Below, in pieces: positions 32,561 to 40,128 of a DNA stretch of 40,128 nucleotides. Source of the DNA: a virus; the IMG/VR virus record IMGVR_UViG_3300021247_000226, positions 1-40,128 of that record; one strand, given 5' to 3'. The position numbers were made by a program, and so were the translations under genes. Numbering within the stretch: position 1 is the first letter of the stretch; each line of letters opens with the position of its first letter. The notes beneath the pieces are model-generated. The model saw only the letters and a list, made by a program, of their open reading frames with translations. It had not been told where the DNA came from and made no database searches.

Positions 32561-32573
32561 CAATCGTAATGCT

Positions 32574-32674
32574 GAAACCCATTACTATGAAAACACTAAA
32601 ATTGCCAGTCACTACATTGCTGTTCATGTCCCACATGATCGGGTTTCCTTTGTAGTTGACTGGCATACTTTTTT
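32574..32674 (+). promoter_or_regulatory. Attenuator-like leader with crossing stems
   Basis: GAAACCC (32574-32580) can pair with GGGTTTC (32641-32647). TGCCAGTCA (32603-32611) can pair with TGACTGGCA (32657-32665), followed by T6 (32669-32674), a terminator. The two pairings cross, so they exclude each other or form a pseudoknot. A small CATGT-CCC-ACATG hairpin lies between. It would control the HNH gene. Confidence 0.6.
32587..32655 (+). CDS. Possible leader peptide
   Basis: 22 codons inside the attenuator-like leader, hydrophobic (LPVTTLLFMSHMIGFPL). Its stop lies in the terminator stem, so ribosome movement could choose between pairings. No run of one amino acid is present. Confidence 0.35.
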   Translation: MKTLKLPVTTLLFMSHMIGFPL

Positions 32675-32685
32675 ACATTAACATC

Positions 32686-33110
32686 ATGGCGAATTATTCA
32701 ACATTGCTACGTGATCCACGTTGGCAGAAAAACGGCTTGAAATATTGCAACGCGACAACTTTACGTGTCAGCATTGCAAGGACACCGAAACAGAACTACA
32801 CGTCCATCATTGGTCTTATTATGGAAAACCTTGGGATGCTCCAAATGAACAATTAACAACGCTTTGCAAATATTGCCATGCAATTGAGGAGGCGGTAAAA
32901 GGAGCACATGGTATTCCTGATCAGTTTTTTGGTCAGGGTAAATTAAGATATCAAGACGGTTTTATCCGAATTAGGAATTATGGCATATCTGGATATGTAC
33001 TTTTTTACTTTAATGGCGAAGATAACGCATACACAGGAATGGAGTTTTTAGCCACAGATACAGTTAATGACATTATAGAATTTCATCACAAACAATTGAG
33101 TAATGGCTAA
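32686..33110 (+). CDS. HNH endonuclease, interrupted by a one-base frameshift
   Basis: The first frame gives MANYSTLLRDPRWQK, then the A5 run at 32728-32732 shifts; one more A would continue as KRLEILQRDNFTCQHC. The rest has HVHHWSYYGKPW and CKYCH, the zinc-binding HNH core. Total about 141 residues. It may be a pseudogene, a sequencing error, or translated by slippage. A normal HNH nuclease of this type nicks DNA, possibly in packaging or as a homing enzyme. It overlaps the initiator gene by eight bases. Confidence 0.75.
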
Positions 33111-33810
33111 GGAGCTCCCGTATTTTAAATTTGAGCCATCATGCTGGGCAATGGGTCGTATTCAAAAACGATCCCACGAATCACAGTTGGCATTCATAAA
33201 TCTCTGTTGTATGTACTGGCATAAGTTGGGCGAAGTAGATGTTGAAACGGCAAAATTAAACTTTGGCGATGAGGAAATTTCTGAACTTTTGAAGTATAAA
33301 ATCATACATTTGAACGGCTTAAATTTGAGCATAAAGTTCCTTGACGAGCAACTTGAAGAGGTAGAAAGTTTCTCAAAGATTCAAAGTTTACGGGGAAAAA
33401 TCAGCGCAGCTAAGCGCAACCAGCGTTCAACCAGTGTTGAAGAAAACTCAACCAGTGTTGAAGAAAACTCAACCACCGTTGAACCACCGTTGCAAAAAAC
33501 TCAACCTATAAGAAGAGAAGAGAAGAGAAGAGAAGAGAAAAGAGAAGAAGAGAGTAACAAAACGCACAAATTTATTTTTGAAAATTCTTTTACTCAAATT
33601 GAAAACGTACAGAAAATATTAAAGCATAAGGGGCAAAGGTCTGAAGTAGAGAATGTGATACAACTGCTAAATCAATTTGATCCAATTTTTTACGTAACCT
33701 ATCCAAAAGGAGATTTTAAGAAATATTGTTTTAGGTTTCTTGATTTTGTTGAACAATACCAATTCAAAGCAGATACTTTTGCAACTCCAAACAACGACGA
33801 ACTATGGTAA
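33103..33810 (+). CDS. Replication initiator-like protein
   Basis: 235 residues. N-terminal ~95 residues (PYFKFEPSCWAMGRIQ) look like the winged-helix replisome-organiser type domain of phage initiators. The middle is a repetitive linker (STSVEEN repeated) and an Arg/Glu-rich tract, and the C-terminus is helical. It directly precedes the primase-helicase. The linker DNA carries iterons, as lambda O does. It probably loads the helicase at the origin. Confidence 0.65.
   Translation: MAKELPYFKFEPSCWAMGRIQKRSHESQLAFINLCCMYWHKLGEVDVETAKLNFGDEEISELLKYKIIHLNGLNLSIKFLDEQLEEVESFSKIQSLRGKISAAKRNQRSTSVEENSTSVEENSTTVEPPLQKTQPIRREEKRREEKREEESNKTHKFIFENSFTQIENVQKILKHKGQRSEVENVIQLLNQFDPIFYVTYPKGDFKKYCFRFLDFVEQYQFKADTFATPNNDELW
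33417..33491 (+). repeat. Iterons, candidate replication origin
   Basis: CAACCA(G/C)(T/C)GTT occurs at 33417, 33428, 33449, 33470 and, with one change, 33481. Spacings of 11, 21, 21 and 11 keep the sites on one face of the helix. Three are palindromic (TTCAACCAGTGTTGAA type). A purine-rich AT tract follows to about 33590, like the unwinding region of lambda ori. Confidence 0.6.
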
Positions 33811-35624
33811 TTCTAGACAAAAAAGTAACAATCGTAAAGGGAGTTACTGGCGTATATATGCACGAAATAACTGTTTCTCAAGCACTTGACCGTATCAAAA
33901 ACGGAAAGAGCCAAAAGACAGTTGAAGCGATCCGTTCTGAAATTGACATCAATAAACGGGACGGTTTGAAAAAAAACCTTCCAGCCGTGATATGGTCAGG
34001 AACATTCAAAGGAGCGCGGAAAGACGCGCATATTGAGCATTACAGCCATTTGATAGTTTTGGACATAGACAAGTGCGGAACGGAAGAGAAATACCGTGTA
34101 ATGCAAGATAAATACGTTTTTGCGGCATGGATCAGTCCATCAGGAAACGGAGTGAAGGCATTAATCAAGGTAGAAACGTCACGACACCGCGATCACTTCA
34201 GAGCGTTAAAGCGTAGATTTCCGCTGATTGACCCGTCAGGAGTTAATCCGTCCAGATTATGTTTTGAGTCGTATGATGCTGATTTGTATATCAATGAGGC
34301 AAGTGAAGTGTTCAAAGATGTGATTGCTGAAAACTCGGTAAACGAACAGACTGCATTCGAGAAACTTGTTGTATGGCTAACAAACAAAGGTGATGCGTTC
34401 GTTTCGGGCAATCGTAACCAGTTTATCTACAAACTAGCTTCTTCATGTTGCCGTTTCGGTATTGACGAATCGGATTGTATCAGCAACATATCCCGTGAAT
34501 ACCTCGGACGCGATTCGGACTTTTCAACTCAAGAGGCAATTCAGGCGATCAAGTCAGGATACAAAGCCAACAAGTTCGGATCGGCACAATTCGAGGATAA
34601 TAAATTGGTTGATACGAAGAGTCGTACAGAAATTGATCTTTCGATTTATGACCGTGATGTAAAATGCCGTGATGTAATATTTCCGCAAGATGTAAAAGAA
34701 AAAGCGGTTGACATATACATGAACGGATATGAGGCGTGTGAACCGTGGGGTGTGGCGCAGATTGATAATCTTTGGAAACTAAAACGCGGTGAAATATCGT
34801 TGCTATCAGGTTATGGAAATCAGGGTAAATCCACATTTCTTCAATTTTTGATGTTAAACAAATCACTTTCGGATGGCACGAAGTGGGGACTATTTGCGCC
34901 TGAAGATTTTCCAGTAGAAGAGTATTGTCATTCTTTAGTTGAAATGGCTGCTGGTATGCGATTGGATGCAGGGGAGAAGGGCTTGCGTATTTCTTTATCA
35001 GAATATGAACGGTTGTACGACAAAGTAACATCATATTTCTGCTTCATATATCCTGAAACAATTTCACCAACACCCGACTACATAAAAGAGCGTTTTTTGG
35101 AGTTGATCATCAAAGAGAAAATATCGGGCTGCATTATTGATCCGTTCAACCAACTTGCAAACGACTACTCGAAAACAGGGGGGCGTGATGATAAATACCT
35201 TGAAACATTTCTTTCCGACATTTCTCGTTTTTCCAAAGAAAACCACGTTTACACGATCATTGTCGCTCATCCTAAGAACCCGCGATTAGAGCAGGACGGA
35301 TCGTACAAATGCCCTGAAGTTTTTGATATTGCAGGTGGCGCGATGTGGAATAACAAGATGGATAATATTCTGATTTATCACAGACCAAACGCAGACCCGA
35401 TTTCAACGCTTTGTGAGTTTTGGTCAAAGAAAATTAGACGACAAAAGGTTGTCGGGATCAAAGGATCGTCACAATTCAACTATGACCGAAAGAAGAGAAG
35501 ATTCACATTTGGATTGAATGACTACATTGAAGATAAGATCATGCCAACATACACCCAAGCACAATTAACGCCAAATAATAATTTTCTAAACGAAACCAAA
35601 GAAGATGATCCATTCCCATTCTAG
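33804..35624 (+). CDS. Primase-helicase (VirE-like N-terminus, DnaB-like C-terminus)
   Basis: 606 residues. Residues 1-~190 (HLIVLDIDKCG, WISPSGNGVKALIKV) match the BT4734/VirE-type primase-like domain. Residues ~340-560 form a RecA-fold helicase: Walker A GYGNQGKST, LFAPEDFP, IIDPFNQLAN as Walker B, and IIVAHP. It would unwind DNA and prime synthesis; the phage relies on a host polymerase. Confidence 0.85.
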   Translation: MVILDKKVTIVKGVTGVYMHEITVSQALDRIKNGKSQKTVEAIRSEIDINKRDGLKKNLPAVIWSGTFKGARKDAHIEHYSHLIVLDIDKCGTEEKYRVMQDKYVFAAWISPSGNGVKALIKVETSRHRDHFRALKRRFPLIDPSGVNPSRLCFESYDADLYINEASEVFKDVIAENSVNEQTAFEKLVVWLTNKGDAFVSGNRNQFIYKLASSCCRFGIDESDCISNISREYLGRDSDFSTQEAIQAIKSGYKANKFGSAQFEDNKLVDTKSRTEIDLSIYDRDVKCRDVIFPQDVKEKAVDIYMNGYEACEPWGVAQIDNLWKLKRGEISLLSGYGNQGKSTFLQFLMLNKSLSDGTKWGLFAPEDFPVEEYCHSLVEMAAGMRLDAGEKGLRISLSEYERLYDKVTSYFCFIYPETISPTPDYIKERFLELIIKEKISGCIIDPFNQLANDYSKTGGRDDKYLETFLSDISRFSKENHVYTIIVAHPKNPRLEQDGSYKCPEVFDIAGGAMWNNKMDNILIYHRPNADPISTLCEFWSKKIRRQKVVGIKGSSQFNYDRKKRRFTFGLNDYIEDKIMPTYTQAQLTPNNNFLNETKEDDPFPF

Positions 35625-35862
35625 CCCCAAACGAATCCGCGACATCGTGGATGAGAACGAACTAATTTACGCCTCCCGTGTGTTATGGCTATTGCGCGAG
35701 ATGGCAATGGACGAGATCCGACCACTCGACCCGACTAATTACAACTATGAGCGTTTTGTTGGAGTAGTGAAATCCATCATTGACCTGAAGCTAGACCAGT
35801 CGTTCGGCTTCAACATAGAATTCAATCCTAACTATACCGCAATCAAAAAACTAGCATTATGA
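35605..35862 (+). CDS. Small early protein
   Basis: 85 residues, helical, acidic (RDIVDENELIYASRVLWLLRE). Overlaps the helicase end by 20 bases and the next start by four. Function unknown. Confidence 0.6.
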   Translation: MIHSHSSPKRIRDIVDENELIYASRVLWLLREMAMDEIRPLDPTNYNYERFVGVVKSIIDLKLDQSFGFNIEFNPNYTAIKKLAL

Positions 35863-36047
35863 ACAACCCTAACAGAGCCACCGCAGAAGAAATCTTCGAC
35901 ATCTGGTACAAAGGTCAGCATACCATTGCAGAACTAGCTAGAACTTACGGATGGGACATTTCAGCATTATCGCACGCATTTGATAGGCTACTGGACGCCA
36001 AACGACAAAAAAACAAAGAACAGAAGTGTTTATTTGCACATTTCTAA
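35859..36047 (+). CDS. Small HTH protein
   Basis: 62 residues. RATAEEIFDIWYKGQHTIAE followed by LARTYGWDISALSHAF is a helix-turn-helix. The last part overlaps the -33 box of the next promoter. Likely a DNA-binding regulator. Confidence 0.6.
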   Translation: MNNPNRATAEEIFDIWYKGQHTIAELARTYGWDISALSHAFDRLLDAKRQKNKEQKCLFAHF

Positions 36048-36063
36048 ATTATCATTACATTTG
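36033..36063 (+). promoter_or_regulatory. Strong Bacteroidetes-type promoter before the sigma-like gene
   Basis: TTTG (36033-36036), 19 bases, TACATTTG (36056-36063), a full match. The GTG start lies only five bases further, so the transcript is probably leaderless. Confidence 0.7.
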
Positions 36064-36068
36064 ATTCC

Positions 36069-36623
36069 GTGAATAGAGATAAGATAATCACGGAACTATA
36101 CGCTCATCCAGAACTCATCAAGGTAGCTAAACGCATGACCAATGAGGGCGTGCTAGACTATCGCGATTTGTTGACATCAGCGATTATGAAATTGATGGAA
36201 CTACCAGATGAGGCATTTTTTAAGATCGGCAATTATCGAGGATATGTGTACGGAATTATGCGACATCAGAATGCCAATCCGTATGAGCAATTCAACAAGC
36301 AGAACCAGTTTAGCGGATCTCAGTTGGTTGAGTCAATTACGGATCAATTTGTAGAGGATGCAACGGAAGAGCCTGAGTTTACCTACGATGAATTTGCAAA
36401 GTTTTGCTATGTGTCCGCTGAGTCCGATCATTCCGAAGATGTGAAATTGGCTGCAAAAGTGACGTATGGTTATCTAGTATATCAGCCGACGAACAAAGAA
36501 AAAAAGTCTTATCGCTCTTTTCAGTTTGAAACAGGCATTCACTATTCGTCTATTTGCCAGTACGTAAAGAAAATGAGAGAACTATACATTCATGAGAAAA
36601 ATCAGATTAGTAACGACCAATAA
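36069..36623 (+). CDS. Sigma-like transcription factor
   Basis: 184 residues from GTG. MNRDKIITELYAHPELIKVA, LTSAIMKLMELPDEAF and a C-terminal helical part (YSSICQYVKKMRELYI) resemble phage sigma-like proteins of Bacteroidetes phages. Placed between replication and late genes, it may direct host RNA polymerase to the late motifs. It overlaps the next gene by 32 bases. Confidence 0.6.
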   Translation: MNRDKIITELYAHPELIKVAKRMTNEGVLDYRDLLTSAIMKLMELPDEAFFKIGNYRGYVYGIMRHQNANPYEQFNKQNQFSGSQLVESITDQFVEDATEEPEFTYDEFAKFCYVSAESDHSEDVKLAAKVTYGYLVYQPTNKEKKSYRSFQFETGIHYSSICQYVKKMRELYIHEKNQISNDQ

Positions 36624-37767
36624 GACCGAAGCGCGGTTATTGTCGGGGATGGATTTGTACCGACTTGCTATTCCATATTCGGAGATTCAAAAAGCATCCG
36701 AGATGAAGTTGATGTCATTGGATGAGTTTGACATTGAAGAATGCGATGCGGACATTTACGTAATGAACCGACCGATGTCGTACAGAGCGCAAAAGGTTAA
36801 ATCTTCTGGCAAATTTCTGATCGTTGACATTGATGATTTTTGGGTACTTCCTACATGGCATCCAGCAAGCCCACAAATGTTAAAGGCTCAACTCGACTTT
36901 GCTGCTAAACATCCTGAGCGCGTAAAAGAAGAAGAGGTGCGTGCTGTTCGTGCGACATATAACATTCAGAAAGACTTCCCTGTTAACGTACTTGCCTCGG
37001 CTCGAATGGCTGACATTGTAACGTGCAGCACCGAAGCATTGCAACACGAACTAAGCAAAGTTGGAATTGATGCGGTAGTTGTAAGAAATAGCATTCATCC
37101 CAGTTTGCCTCAGTTTTCTCAATACAAAAACAAATCTAATCGCGTTCGGTTTGGATGGGTTGGCGGTACATTTCACCGTCGAGATATAGCACTCATGTAT
37201 GACGGTATTCGTAAGTTGCATTCAGATCCAACCGAACAAGGTAAATATCAGATCGCTTGTTCATTCAATAAGCATTCTGACTTTATCGAGTATGAGCGTA
37301 TCATGACTAATAACTACCAATGCTGCCCGCTTGAATATCGCGACTATCTTAAGTCCTATTCGCGTTTAGGCTCTCATATTGGAAACGACCAAACATACAA
37401 GCGTCTTTGGAACTTGCCCGTGTATGAATATGGAGCGCACTATGAGCAGATTGATGTAGCGTTGATACCACTTCAGCACGGTCTGTTTAATTCATGCAAG
37501 TCTGAACTAAAGATCATCGAAGCAGGAATGACGGGATGCGCTGCGATTGTGTCCGATGTAATGCCTTATAACAAATGGCTTAAGCATGGGTACAATTGCC
37601 TGTTGACAGACGGAACGAATGGATGGTATACGGCAATGAAAATGCTGATTAACAATCCTGACCTACGTCAAGAACTGGCAAACAATTTGAGAAAAACAAT
37701 CGAAGAAAACTTTGACACAATCAAACAAAGTAATATCTTAGCCACCGAACTAAACAAACTGAAATGA
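36592..37767 (+). CDS. GT-B glycosyltransferase (GT4-like)
   Basis: 391 residues. RFGWVGGTFHRRDI starts the C-terminal Rossmann domain, and CKSELKIIEAGMTGCAAI carries the E-x7-E donor-binding motif. The enzyme transfers a sugar from an NDP-donor with retention. It is the largest of five sugar enzymes here and overlaps the next gene by four bases. Confidence 0.8.
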   Translation: MRKIRLVTTNKTEARLLSGMDLYRLAIPYSEIQKASEMKLMSLDEFDIEECDADIYVMNRPMSYRAQKVKSSGKFLIVDIDDFWVLPTWHPASPQMLKAQLDFAAKHPERVKEEEVRAVRATYNIQKDFPVNVLASARMADIVTCSTEALQHELSKVGIDAVVVRNSIHPSLPQFSQYKNKSNRVRFGWVGGTFHRRDIALMYDGIRKLHSDPTEQGKYQIACSFNKHSDFIEYERIMTNNYQCCPLEYRDYLKSYSRLGSHIGNDQTYKRLWNLPVYEYGAHYEQIDVALIPLQHGLFNSCKSELKIIEAGMTGCAAIVSDVMPYNKWLKHGYNCLLTDGTNGWYTAMKMLINNPDLRQELANNLRKTIEENFDTIKQSNILATELNKLK

Positions 37768-38426
37768 AGATTGGAATTGGCGTAACAACGACATCCAAGC
37801 GACCACATCACAAAGCGCATTGGGAAAATATTGTACTATTCACTTCGCTCTGTCAAGGCATGAAGGTGAAGATTGTGAGCGATATTAACGGCATTGCAAA
37901 GGCAAAGAACGAATGCCTAAAAGCGTTGATAGATTGCGACTATGTATTTCTATTCGATGATGATTGTTTCCCGATTAAAGAAGGATGGGCGCAATTATTC
38001 ATCGACGCACACAAATCGACTGGATGCAACCATTTCAGCTACTTGCACAACTACCTTCACATCCGCAAATCTCGACAGATTACAGACGATGTGAGTGAAT
38101 ATAGTAACAGTGCGGGATGTATGTTATTCATCACCAAAGACGTAATTGATCGAGTTGGAGCGTTCAACGAGAACTTTGGACTATACGGCTACGAACACGT
38201 TGAGTATTCCATTCGATGTAAGTTGGCTGGACTAGCACCACATCACAATGTTTGCCCCGACAAAGCACCTGACTACATTTATTCGATGGATTTAGATTCT
38301 TGGCAGAAGTTTGATTTCGATCACTATCCAACCTTATCCGCGACCGATATGAACAATGCTCACGATGTATCGGTTGAGGTGTACAAATCAACTATTGACA
38401 ACCCTGAGATATACAGACCGCTATGA
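37764..38426 (+). CDS. GT-A glycosyltransferase (GT2-like)
   Basis: 220 residues. GIGVTTTSKRP at the N-terminus and YVFLFDDDCFPIKEGW with the metal-binding aspartates; a later GAFNENFGLYGYEHVEYS segment resembles the acceptor side of GT2 enzymes. It overlaps its neighbours by four bases. Confidence 0.8.
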   Translation: MKIGIGVTTTSKRPHHKAHWENIVLFTSLCQGMKVKIVSDINGIAKAKNECLKALIDCDYVFLFDDDCFPIKEGWAQLFIDAHKSTGCNHFSYLHNYLHIRKSRQITDDVSEYSNSAGCMLFITKDVIDRVGAFNENFGLYGYEHVEYSIRCKLAGLAPHHNVCPDKAPDYIYSMDLDSWQKFDFDHYPTLSATDMNNAHDVSVEVYKSTIDNPEIYRPL

Positions 38427-39100
38427 CCAACATTCTAGTAAAATACGCTTCACGTTCACGACCTGAGAACTTCCTGAGAGGTTTGCGTTCTATCTTTGAG
38501 AATGCACTTAACCCCGAACGAATCACAGTGCTTGTATCGCTCGACATTGACGATCCAAAGTTGAGCGAATACGATCTAAGTGAATTCCGTCAGTACAACA
38601 TCATCAAATGCGTTGGTACGTCAAAGAACAAGATCGACGCTATTAACCGCGACGTGAATGAATACAAAGGTCATTGGGACATCTTGGTTAATTTCAGCGA
38701 CGATATGGTATTTACTCGTGAAGGGTGGGATGATGTTATGAGAGAAGAAATTGATTCGACTTGGTTTTATTACGGCAAAGGATTTGTTTTTAATTTTACA
38801 GACCCGAACAACGGAGGCGCGTTAATGACCATGAGCGTAATGGATTATGAGTATTACATTCGTGACAGATATATCTACCATCCATCGTATGAATCGGTAT
38901 GGTGCGATAATGAGGCGCAAGACGTAGCAAAGAAAAGCAATAGGTTTGTAGATATTCACGAAGTTATCTTCGACCATCTGCACCCAGCCAACGGAAAAGC
39001 AATGACGGATGCGCAATATCAAAAGACCGAATCTGCTGCCGTTCATCACAAAGATCATCAGAACTACCTTAACCGAAAACAACTAAACTTCCCAGCGTAA
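38423..39100 (+). CDS. GT-A-like glycosyltransferase
   Basis: 225 residues. YASRSRPENFLRGLRSI and LVNFSDDMVFTREGWDD place the acidic motif as in GT2-like enzymes. VFDHLHP-type His residues lie near the C-terminus. It stops one base into the next ATG. Confidence 0.7.
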   Translation: MTNILVKYASRSRPENFLRGLRSIFENALNPERITVLVSLDIDDPKLSEYDLSEFRQYNIIKCVGTSKNKIDAINRDVNEYKGHWDILVNFSDDMVFTREGWDDVMREEIDSTWFYYGKGFVFNFTDPNNGGALMTMSVMDYEYYIRDRYIYHPSYESVWCDNEAQDVAKKSNRFVDIHEVIFDHLHPANGKAMTDAQYQKTESAAVHHKDHQNYLNRKQLNFPA

Positions 39101-39705
39101 TGTACTCACAGAATAACGAAGAACAAATCATTCTAAATTACTTCGGTGATAAGATCGGAAGCGTGTTAGACATCGGTGCTAATGACGGCAAGACATTCAG
39201 CAACTCACTTGCACTTATCGAACGCGGATGGGTAGCTACACTTGTAGAGCCTCACCCAGTAGCGTATGAATTGCTCACAAAGCTACACGCTGGAAATAGT
39301 AGCGTCGAATGCGTACGTGCTGCAATAGCCGACCATAACGACAAAACAACGCTTCATATGAACACGCCACACATCGCAAATGATACGGGACTGCTTAGTA
39401 CGATAAGTAAGAAAGAATCTGAGAAGTGGAGTAATGCCGTACAATTCACAGAGGTGCAAGTTCAATGCTTCACGTTCAAACGGTTTCAAGAGATATGGAA
39501 AATTGAAAAGTTCGACTTACTGACAATCGACGCGGAAGGAATGGACTACGCTATTTTATCGCAGATCAATCTAACCGAAGCAGGGTGTAGTATGGTTTGT
39601 GTAGAATACAACGGCATCGAGTTAGATAAGTACATCAACTACTGCGAACAATTCGGAATGAAAGTAAAGCACGTGAACGCTGAAAACCTAATCATGGCAC
39701 TATGA
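39100..39705 (+). CDS. FkbM-family methyltransferase
   Basis: 201 residues. VLDIGANDGKTFSN is SAM motif I, VEPHPVAYELL the acidic ribose-binding turn, and FDLLTIDAEGMDYAIL matches the FkbM post-motif. It methylates sugar hydroxyls. The ATGA overlap couples it to the TylF-like gene. Confidence 0.85.
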   Translation: MYSQNNEEQIILNYFGDKIGSVLDIGANDGKTFSNSLALIERGWVATLVEPHPVAYELLTKLHAGNSSVECVRAAIADHNDKTTLHMNTPHIANDTGLLSTISKKESEKWSNAVQFTEVQVQCFTFKRFQEIWKIEKFDLLTIDAEGMDYAILSQINLTEAGCSMVCVEYNGIELDKYINYCEQFGMKVKHVNAENLIMAL

Positions 39706-40128
39706 AACCAATCCATCCCGTATATTCATCAGTAGAGGTGCTGAACTTCACCGCTGAAATGACGCGCCTAGTCATTAACAATAAAGTCGAAGGTGACCTA
39801 ATCGAATGCGGTGTTGCTGCTGGTTCTCAACTTGCCATGATGCAACAAACGCAATTAGAACTTAACGAACACCGTAACGTTATCGGGTTCGATTCGTTCG
39901 AAGGTATTCCATACGCATCCGACAAAGATACCGAGCAACCAGCTATTGGTGCTATTGATCGTACAAAACTAGGATTACTCGAATCAACTGGCGTATCAGC
40001 GCATTCGCTTGGTTCAGTCATTCAGAACTTTCAGACATGGGGCGTACCACTTGATGAGGTGACATTCGTAAAAGGGTGGTTTGAACATACCGTGAAAGGA
40101 AAAGCCAAAGATATTGAAAGAGATCGCA
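39702..40128 (+). CDS. TylF-like methyltransferase, 5' part (continues at window start)
   Basis: 142 codons to the right edge. GDLIECGVAAGSQLAMM is SAM motif I and VIGFDSFEGIP the next strand. Near 40115 an extra base shifts the frame relative to the copy at the window start, possibly a contig-end error. Joined to 3-401 it makes a full protein. It is the last gene of the glycan block. Confidence 0.75.
   Translation, partial: MKPIHPVYSSVEVLNFTAEMTRLVINNKVEGDLIECGVAAGSQLAMMQQTQLELNEHRNVIGFDSFEGIPYASDKDTEQPAIGAIDRTKLGLLESTGVSAHSLGSVIQNFQTWGVPLDEVTFVKGWFEHTVKGKAKDIERDR
39919..40128. repeat. Right copy of imperfect terminal repeat
   Basis: Matches bases 1-209 (see left copy). Protein differences are few (E/G, S/A and N/K near the end), while silent changes are many, so both copies have been under selection as functional genes. 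Confidence 0.85.

Noticed and set aside
33500-33560. AGAAGAG repeats as a separate microsatellite element
   Set aside because: They lie in frame within the initiator gene and fit a charged linker and the AT/purine-rich origin tract.
34549-35034. Minus-strand frame (161 codons)
   Set aside because: Inside the primase-helicase gene on the other strand; His- and Ile-rich shadow sequence.
1-40128. Prophage with integrase and att sites
   Set aside because: No tyrosine or serine recombinase, excisionase pair or CI-like repressor was found on either strand, so a temperate lifestyle is not supported.
1-40128. tRNA or rRNA genes
   Set aside because: No cloverleaf with TTCRA-type arm or rRNA-like stretch was seen; a tRNAscan-SE run would settle it.

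Overview
The window looks like the essentially complete genome of a tailed, siphovirus-like phage of a Bacteroidetes host. The evidence is a full packaging, head, tail, lysis and replication gene set, near absence of Shine-Dalgarno sequences in favour of A/C-rich leaders, several promoters of the Bacteroidetes type (TTTG or TTG, about 19 nt, TAnnTTTG), and structural protein families typical of Bacteroidetes phages. The first 209 and last 210 bases are diverged copies of one methyltransferase gene segment, so the sequence probably closes into a circle of about 39.9 kb. A tandem pair of paralogues is the alternative. No integrase, repressor of known type, DNA polymerase or tRNA gene was seen.

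Layout: 36.6-40.1 kb plus 0-1.7 kb is a surface-modification block (GT-B and GT-A glycosyltransferases, FkbM- and TylF-like methyltransferases). 2.2-3.8 kb holds the terminase genes. 3.9-12.6 kb holds tail genes: a frameshifting chaperone, a tail completion protein, large baseplate or fibre proteins and the tape measure protein. 12.98-20.7 kb holds the protease, scaffold, capsid, tail tube, portal, connectors and fibre-like proteins, with a homing endonuclease inserted after the portal gene. 20.7-24.6 kb holds an SGNH hydrolase, holin-like proteins, a GH108 muramidase, a metallophosphoesterase, an SPFH protein and a small lipoprotein. 24.6-29.5 kb is a leftward operon of small accessory genes. 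From about 29.7 kb rightward runs the early/replication operon: small zinc proteins, an SSB-like protein, a YqaJ-type nuclease, an HNH endonuclease, an initiator with internal iterons, a primase-helicase and a sigma-like factor.

The most unusual region is 25.42-28.2 kb, inside the leftward operon. It is an AT-rich block of small genes separated by long hairpins that begin with TAAC and end with GTTA. The hairpins resemble integron attC sites: outer stem, short unpaired spacer, inner stem, variable loop. The bases just outside the cores are complementary between the two ends of the same cassette, not across each site, as expected if cassettes excise and insert as circles at G/TTA. I read this as an integrase-less integron-type cassette array carried by a phage. 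Two cassette genes stop inside the TAAC core, and some start codons lie inside the hairpin loop of the upstream site.

Other regulatory signals: a bipartite motif (AAACATT, 13-14 nt, CACTT, 6 nt, ATG) before four late genes, with a phage sigma-like protein as a candidate reader; divergent early promoters with matching operator-like sites; an attenuator-like leader with mutually exclusive pairings before the HNH gene; a roughly 104-nt structured RNA candidate; and lambda-like iterons inside the initiator gene. Two homopolymer frameshifts (T9 in the tail chaperone, A5 in the HNH gene) are either biological or sequencing errors.
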